DNA from: JBGSMF01 sp964651475
GTDB taxonomy: Bacteria > Chloroflexota > Anaerolineae > Fen-1058
Assembly: GCA_964651475.1 (NCBI GenBank)
Contig: CAZYXV010000002.1
Span: 146,274-210,273, forward strand
DNA: 64,000 nucleotides
Direction of reading: 5' to 3'
Made by a program: the position numbers and the translations under genes. Under the pieces are notes generated by a model. It saw only the letters and a list, made by a program, of their open reading frames with translations, ran no database searches and was not told where the DNA came from. Below are positions 60,292-64,000 of the stretch, piece after piece. Positions within the stretch are counted from its first letter, which is position 1. Every line of letters begins with the position of its first letter.

Positions 60292-63057
60292 TCATTTCTG
60301 GATTGTGTAGGGCCGCAACACCCAGTCTGTCCATACGCCGCCGGTGGTCTGCGCCCTCACCTTGAGCGTGTAGGCGCCGTTGGCGAGCTGGCTAAAGTTC
60401 ACCGTGGCGTAACCGCTCTTTCTCCACGTGCTGCACGGGCTGCCGCCAAACCCGCAGTATGGCGTGCCGGTATCCGTATTGTTAAGGTATACCGTCCCGG
60501 CCGCGTCTTCGACCACCAACTGAACCGCCGCGATGCCGTTGCCGCTGGTGGTGCCGACCGCCGGATCGTAGGCCGTGACCGCGAACGCCGTCTGCGAAAC
60601 GTCCGAGATGACCGCGTTTTCAGCCGGCACAACGATGCTGACGTAAACCGGCGCGTGGTCAACCGTGAACGTGCTCTCCATCCAGTCGGTGAACTGGCCG
60701 CTCAGGCTGGAGCGCGCTCGAACCTTGAGCGTATAGACGCCGTTGGGCGCATCCTTGAAGGCCACGTTCGAGTAACCGGACGAATCAGAGAACGTTCGCC
60801 ACTTGTAGCACGGGCTGCCGCCGAACAGGCAGAACGGCGCGCTGGTATCGTAGCGGTCAACAATCAGAGCGCCAGAAGGATCGTACAGCTGGAACTCGAC
60901 CCGGTTGACGCCGTTCCCATCCGCCGTACCCGAACTGGGATCGTAGGCGATAGCCCGGCTGGCCGTATCGGCAAGCGTGGTGAGCGTCGCGCCGTCGGCC
61001 GGCGTCACCTCGAGGTGCACTGGCAGGCGGGCCAACACAAAGGTGCGGGTGACCCACGGCGACCAGTTTTCATACGGCGCCTTGGCGCGGGCGCGGATGG
61101 TATAGGTGCCCTCGGGCGCGTTGTAAAAGTCTACGCTGGCGTAACCGCTCATTCTCCACGTGACGCACGGGCTGCCGCCAAACAGGCAGTACGGCACGGC
61201 ATTGTCAGTGCGGTCCAGAATCACCGTCCCATTCGGATCAACAAGCTGGAACTGGGTATTCTCGACGCCGTCGCCGTTCACGTAACCGACGTATGGATCG
61301 TAGGCCATGACTTCAAAAGTCGTCTGAGAGAGACTGTTGATCACCGTGCCATCTACCGCCGGATAGTTGACCTTTACCTGAACCGGCAACGGCGTTGGCG
61401 TCGGGCCGGGGACGGTCGTCGGGCGGCGGGTAGGCAGCGGCCCGGTAGCGGCCGGCGTGGTGGTGGGTTGAGCCGCAACGCCGCTGTACACAAACAGGTC
61501 CTTGGTGGCCGAGCCGCCCTGGAAGTTGATGCTCACCTGGATCGGCGTCGGGTCATTGACCGCATTGGTCAGAATGTGATAAAGCGTGCCGGTAAACGTT
61601 CCGTGCGCCTTGAAGGTATATTGGCCGTAAGGAACGTTGTAAAAGATATAGTCGCCGTTCTCGTTGGCCATAGTGTTATAGGTCTGGCCATTGCTGCCCA
61701 CCAGGCTCACCCAGGCGCCCCGGCCGGGGGCCTTCACGAACGTGTAAGTCTCGCCCACAGCCGTGTAAGCAATTTCCTCGCGAATGCTCTGGTAAGCGGC
61801 GATCAGTTCGTCCTCGCTCACCACCTGGATAAAGCGGCCCGGCGAGGCGGCCTGCTGGAGCACGTCCGGATCAAAGTCATCGCCGATGGCGAGCGTAAAG
61901 ACAACAATGCCGTTTTCTTTGGCCACCCGCGCCTCGTAGAGAACCTCGTCCGCTGCGGGCTGGTTGCACGGCACGTGAGTGTTGTCGTTTTCGCCGGTTC
62001 TCATGCCATTGATGGGATCAATGCCGCTGGCGCCCGCCCGGACGTTGACAATACCATCGGAAGCCAGGACAATGACGGGCAGGTGAGCGGGGTCGTGCTC
62101 GGCTCCCAAAACCGTCTCGCGCCCCCGGCGCAGCGCATCGCCAATGGGGGTGTAACCGCTGGCGCTGGTGCGGCCAATGGCGGCCACGATTCTATCTATT
62201 CTCGAAGTCAGCAAACTCTTGACTTCTCCAATGTACTTGGTCCGGTCGGTGCCGCCGCAGGCCATGTTATATTGCGGGACGCTTTGAGTCTTGGGATAAG
62301 TAACCAGGCCGGCCCGGTCGCCCAGGGTGTGCGGATCCAACATGGTGTTGAATATCGTCAAAGCGGCTTTGGCCGAGTCAATCTTGGTTTCCGACCCACC
62401 GCGCCACCTATCGCCCATACTGCCAGAGATATCCAGTACGTTGACGACGTCAACCGGGCGAGCCTCGTTGGTTTGCACTGTAGACAGAACCTTGCCATAG
62501 CCCCAAATCGTGACGTGGCCGCTGAGGTTGCCGCCGGGCGGAGGCGTCTGGTATACGCCGCCCTTTTCGTACATGGTGCGCGCGCCGGAATAGGAAAGCG
62601 GGATGGAGGTGACAATGTTATTCACCACCGGCGTGAGAGGTGTGACATCCGTGCTCAACGCCACACGCACGCGCCAGCCGGGCATGATCTCAAGACCGGG
62701 AGCAATCGTCGGGCAGGTGCCCATAATCTGCCCGCCCGGCTGAGAAGGATCTGCGCCGTTATCTATACTGACCGTAACCGCGACGTCGTTGGGATTGGTC
62801 AGCAACAATGAGCGCTTGGCGGCGTCTACAATGTTATTGCATCTTTGCTCCACAGCGGCCGCGCTGTCGCCGACGGGGGGGTTGACCATGGCGTAGCGCA
62901 AAGCCTCGCGCGTCGCATTGGACGATTCATTGTAGATGGCAATGATTCGGCCAAAGTCTATGATCCCCAAAATCAATAGCAATAGTACTGGCAAGACCAG
63001 CGCAAACTCGATCAGGCCTTGACCAGATGACCTGTGTTGGACAATTATCTTTTTCAT
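60292..63057 (-). CDS. TadE-like helix fused to a VWA domain and three Ig-like repeats
   Basis: A 921-residue protein. Residues 10-40 (GQGLIEFALVLPVLLLLILGIIDFGR) are a TadE-type pseudopilin helix. A VWA domain begins near residue 205 with the MIDAS motif VLDISGSM, then later ASGYTPIGDALRRG and LASDGIVN, and is followed by a carboxypeptidase-regulatory-like beta domain (KAPGRGAWVSLVGSNGQTYNTM...). After a Pro/Thr linker there are three Ig-like repeats of about 115 residues, each with AYDP near its start and a paired-Cys loop: PYCLFGGSPCVTWR, PFCLFGGSPCYKWR and PYCGFGGSPCSTWR. The fusion suggests an adhesive tip or surface sensor assembled like a minor pseudopilin. It heads the surface cluster. 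Confidence 0.85.
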   Translation of the reverse strand: MKKIIVQHRSSGQGLIEFALVLPVLLLLILGIIDFGRIIAIYNESSNATREALRYAMVNPPVGDSAAAVEQRCNNIVDAAKRSLLLTNPNDVAVTVSIDNGADPSQPGGQIMGTCPTIAPGLEIMPGWRVRVALSTDVTPLTPVVNNIVTSIPLSYSGARTMYEKGGVYQTPPPGGNLSGHVTIWGYGKVLSTVQTNEARPVDVVNVLDISGSMGDRWRGGSETKIDSAKAALTIFNTMLDPHTLGDRAGLVTYPKTQSVPQYNMACGGTDRTKYIGEVKSLLTSRIDRIVAAIGRTSASGYTPIGDALRRGRETVLGAEHDPAHLPVIVLASDGIVNVRAGASGIDPINGMRTGENDNTHVPCNQPAADEVLYEARVAKENGIVVFTLAIGDDFDPDVLQQAASPGRFIQVVSEDELIAAYQSIREEIAYTAVGETYTFVKAPGRGAWVSLVGSNGQTYNTMANENGDYIFYNVPYGQYTFKAHGTFTGTLYHILTNAVNDPTPIQVSINFQGGSATKDLFVYSGVAAQPTTTPAATGPLPTRRPTTVPGPTPTPLPVQVKVNYPAVDGTVINSLSQTTFEVMAYDPYVGYVNGDGVENTQFQLVDPNGTVILDRTDNAVPYCLFGGSPCVTWRMSGYASVDFYNAPEGTYTIRARAKAPYENWSPWVTRTFVLARLPVHLEVTPADGATLTTLADTASRAIAYDPSSGTADGNGVNRVEFQLYDPSGALIVDRYDTSAPFCLFGGSPCYKWRTFSDSSGYSNVAFKDAPNGVYTLKVRARSSLSGQFTDWMESTFTVDHAPVYVSIVVPAENAVISDVSQTAFAVTAYDPAVGTTSGNGIAAVQLVVEDAAGTVYLNNTDTGTPYCGFGGSPCSTWRKSGYATVNFSQLANGAYTLKVRAQTTGGVWTDWVLRPYTIQK

Positions 63058-63146
63058 TTTTAGCCTCCTATAACACTTGATTTACGCCTGTACCAGGCCC
63101 CGCTTAATAGTTTGGTGTGCGCCCCTGATTGGGCTATCTGGGGTTT

Positions 63147-63152
63147 AGTATA
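63147..63152 (-). promoter_or_regulatory. Candidate -10 of the surface cluster
   Basis: On the minus strand TATACT, about 90 bases upstream of the TadE-VWA start (RBS AGGAGG at about 63063-63068). The -35 is poor, which would fit activation from the dyad sites just upstream. Confidence 0.4.
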
Positions 63153-63181
63153 TCACATAAAAATCCGCTCGTGTGACTTTT

Positions 63182-63218
63182 GGTACAAAAGTACCATATT
63201 TAAAGTACAAAAGTACCA
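63182..63218. promoter_or_regulatory. Two dyads GTACAAAAGTAC upstream of the surface cluster
   Basis: GTACAAAAGTACCA at 63183-63196 and again at 63205-63218, 22 bases apart (about two helical turns). Each is a dyad GTAC-AAAA-GTAC. Relative to the candidate -10 they lie near -48 and -70, positions used by activators. The binding protein is unknown. Confidence 0.55.
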
Positions 63219-63228
63219 CTGCACTGGC

Positions 63229-63258
63229 AAAAAAAACGGCGGATTTAAAAAATCCACC
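63229..63258 (-). terminator. Rho-independent terminator of ndk
   Basis: On the minus strand GGTGGATT and AATCCGCC pair (plus 63251-63258 and 63238-63245) with a five-base loop, followed by G and eight T (A-tract 63229-63236 on the plus strand). It lies about 28 bases after the ndk stop. Confidence 0.88.
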
Positions 63259-63285
63259 GGGCATGGAAAAAAGACCAGCGCCGCG

Positions 63286-63735
63286 TTATTCAGTGATCCA
63301 TTTTTCCACGTCGCGTTTCCACTCGACCAGTTCGTCCTGGCGGAAAAACAGGTTGATTTCAAACGCGGCCGTGTCTGGTCCATCCGAAGCGTGCACCAGG
63401 TTGCGGCCAATGTCAATCGCAAAATCGGCGCGCAACGTCCCCGGCTCGGCTTGAACAGGGTTGGTGCTGCCCACCGTCTTGCGTACCAACTCTATGGCCG
63501 ATTTGCCCTCCCACACCATCACCACTACCGGCGCCGAGGTGATGTATTGAACCAGCTTTTCATAGAATGGCTTGCCTTTGTGCACGGCATAATGCCGGCT
63601 CGCCAGGTCGGGCATGATTTGCATAAATTTCATTCCAACCAATCCAAGCCCACGCCGTTCCAGCCGGTTAATGACCTCGCCTATCAGGCCGCGCTGTACT
63701 CCATCAGGTTTTACAATGACCAGGGTGCGTTCCAT
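63286..63735 (-). CDS. ndk: Nucleoside diphosphate kinase
   Basis: A 149-residue enzyme that moves a gamma-phosphate from ATP to other nucleoside diphosphates. The N-terminal KPDGVQRGLIGEVINRLERRG, the conserved HYAVHKGKPFYEKLVQYITSAP, GSTNPVQAEPGTLRADFA and the active-site His in RNLVHASDG are all present. Length is normal. It has a terminator directly downstream. It is transcribed in the same direction as the partial gene at the right edge but separated from it by a palindromic element. Confidence 0.96.
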   Translation of the reverse strand: MERTLVIVKPDGVQRGLIGEVINRLERRGLGLVGMKFMQIMPDLASRHYAVHKGKPFYEKLVQYITSAPVVVMVWEGKSAIELVRKTVGSTNPVQAEPGTLRADFAIDIGRNLVHASDGPDTAAFEINLFFRQDELVEWKRDVEKWITE

Positions 63736-63784
63736 GGAAATATTTTGCTCCTTTATGATCTAATTTCAGTCTAATTTCTGGGAA

Positions 63785-63900
63785 CCCTTTAGGGGCGTGG
63801 AAAAAATAAACTGTCCCAAAATTCCCGTAGGAGGTCGCGCCTGGAAGGCGCTCCTACGCGGCGACATTGGAACAATTATTTTCTTCCGCGTCCCTTAGGG
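63785..63900. repeat. Palindromic element overlapping a gene end
   Basis: Outer arms run CCCTTTAGGGGCGTGG (63785-63800) and CCGCGTCCCTTAGGG (63886-63900), with neighbouring AAAAAATAA / TTATTTTCTT also paired. An inner hairpin is CGTAGGAGGTCGCGCCTGG.../...GCGCTCCTACG. The right arm contains the TAA stop of the partial gene at the right edge. Confidence 0.65.
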
Positions 63901-63999
63901 CGAAACGGGCGCCTGGGTAGGCTGGGGTTCGATGCCATACGGCAACTTGGGCGGCTGCGTGATGTTGAAGCGCGTGAACATGTACTGCAGCGTCACCGA
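63895..63999 (-). CDS. C-terminal end of an unidentified protein (5' end outside window)
   Basis: An open frame on the minus strand enters from the right edge and reads SVTLQYMFTRFNITQPPK, then LPYGIEPQPTQAPVSP and TAA at 63895-63897. The Pro/Gln-rich end looks like a disordered tail. Too little is visible to name a family. The stop codon lies in the arm of a palindromic element. Confidence 0.5.
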   Translation of the reverse strand, partial: SVTLQYMFTRFNITQPPKLPYGIEPQPTQAPVSP

Positions 64000-64000
64000 C

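Noticed and set aside
60259..62811. An 850-residue plus-strand ORF
   Set aside because: Arg/His/Val-rich shadow of the TadE-VWA gene on the opposite strand; no domains, and the minus-strand gene has clear motifs.

Overview
The window looks like a piece of a Chloroflexota genome (Anaerolineae-like), probably a metagenome-assembled scaffold. The evidence is indirect. GC content is high. There is a run of exactly 100 Ns. Signalling and surface proteins have a Chloroflexota flavour: an ECF sigma factor paired with a DUF5667-type partner, LysM proteins with Pro/Thr linkers, a LuxR-kelch protein, and secreted proteins ending in an IFLP-type tail. Small palindromic repeats sit in many of the larger intergenic gaps. 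I saw no rRNA, tRNA or CRISPR array, and no complete transposase gene.

Layout. 1-5.4 kb: the end of an MFS transporter, a hybrid histidine kinase whose receiver lacks its phosphoacceptor Asp, a radical SAM protein of the DNA modification/repair type, a DUF624-like membrane protein and a CDF metal exporter. 5.5-10 kb (+): uvrA, queG and tatA; uvrA and queG both carry short in-frame repeat-derived insertions. 10-17.3 kb (-): envelope genes (LysM/lamin-tail protein, L,D-transpeptidase, CapA-like lipoprotein, class A PBP) and a nucleotidyltransferase. 17.5-24 kb (+): a cNMP-binding protein with duplicated membrane/bPH units, def, an MFS transporter, ubiX, a small unknown, a nitrilase-family amidohydrolase and a three-S1-domain protein. 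24-40 kb (-): DUF1540 protein, VKOR and DsbA-like pair, YfhO-like protein, a probable Type II restriction-modification pair, a GT39-like glycosyltransferase, a GPH-type symporter, a MoaB/Mog protein, a PHP-AlbA_2 fusion, then hsp20-lon-response regulator. 40.3-41.2 kb (+): a tyrosine recombinase relative that has lost most of its catalytic residues. 41.2-48.3 kb (-): an Rrf2 regulator with a sulfonate-type ABC importer, and moxR-DUF58-LuxR/kelch. 48.4-50.3 kb (+): thpR, a TIGR00725-like protein and a phosphoribosyltransferase, overlapping tail to tail with an Amt-like protein that lacks both channel histidines. 52-53.7 kb (+): rsfS, ECF sigma factor, DUF5667-type protein. 53.8-63 kb (-): a surface cluster with a TadE-VWA-triple-repeat protein, a TadE-like protein, a Tad-like protein broken by the assembly gap, a 1238-residue kelch/DUF11/CARDB protein and a LysM protein. 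ndk and the tail of one more gene finish the window.

The most distinctive features are: (i) several families of palindromic, MITE-like elements, one with perfect 16-bp terminal repeats and a candidate target duplication lying between the rsfS promoter and its Shine-Dalgarno sequence; (ii) promoters whose -35 or -10 hexamers contain the stop codon of the upstream gene; (iii) the surface/pseudopilin cluster without any Tad motor genes nearby; and (iv) several family members missing their hallmark catalytic or transport residues (receiver, recombinase, Amt). All functional statements rest on reading motifs by eye; no database search was possible.
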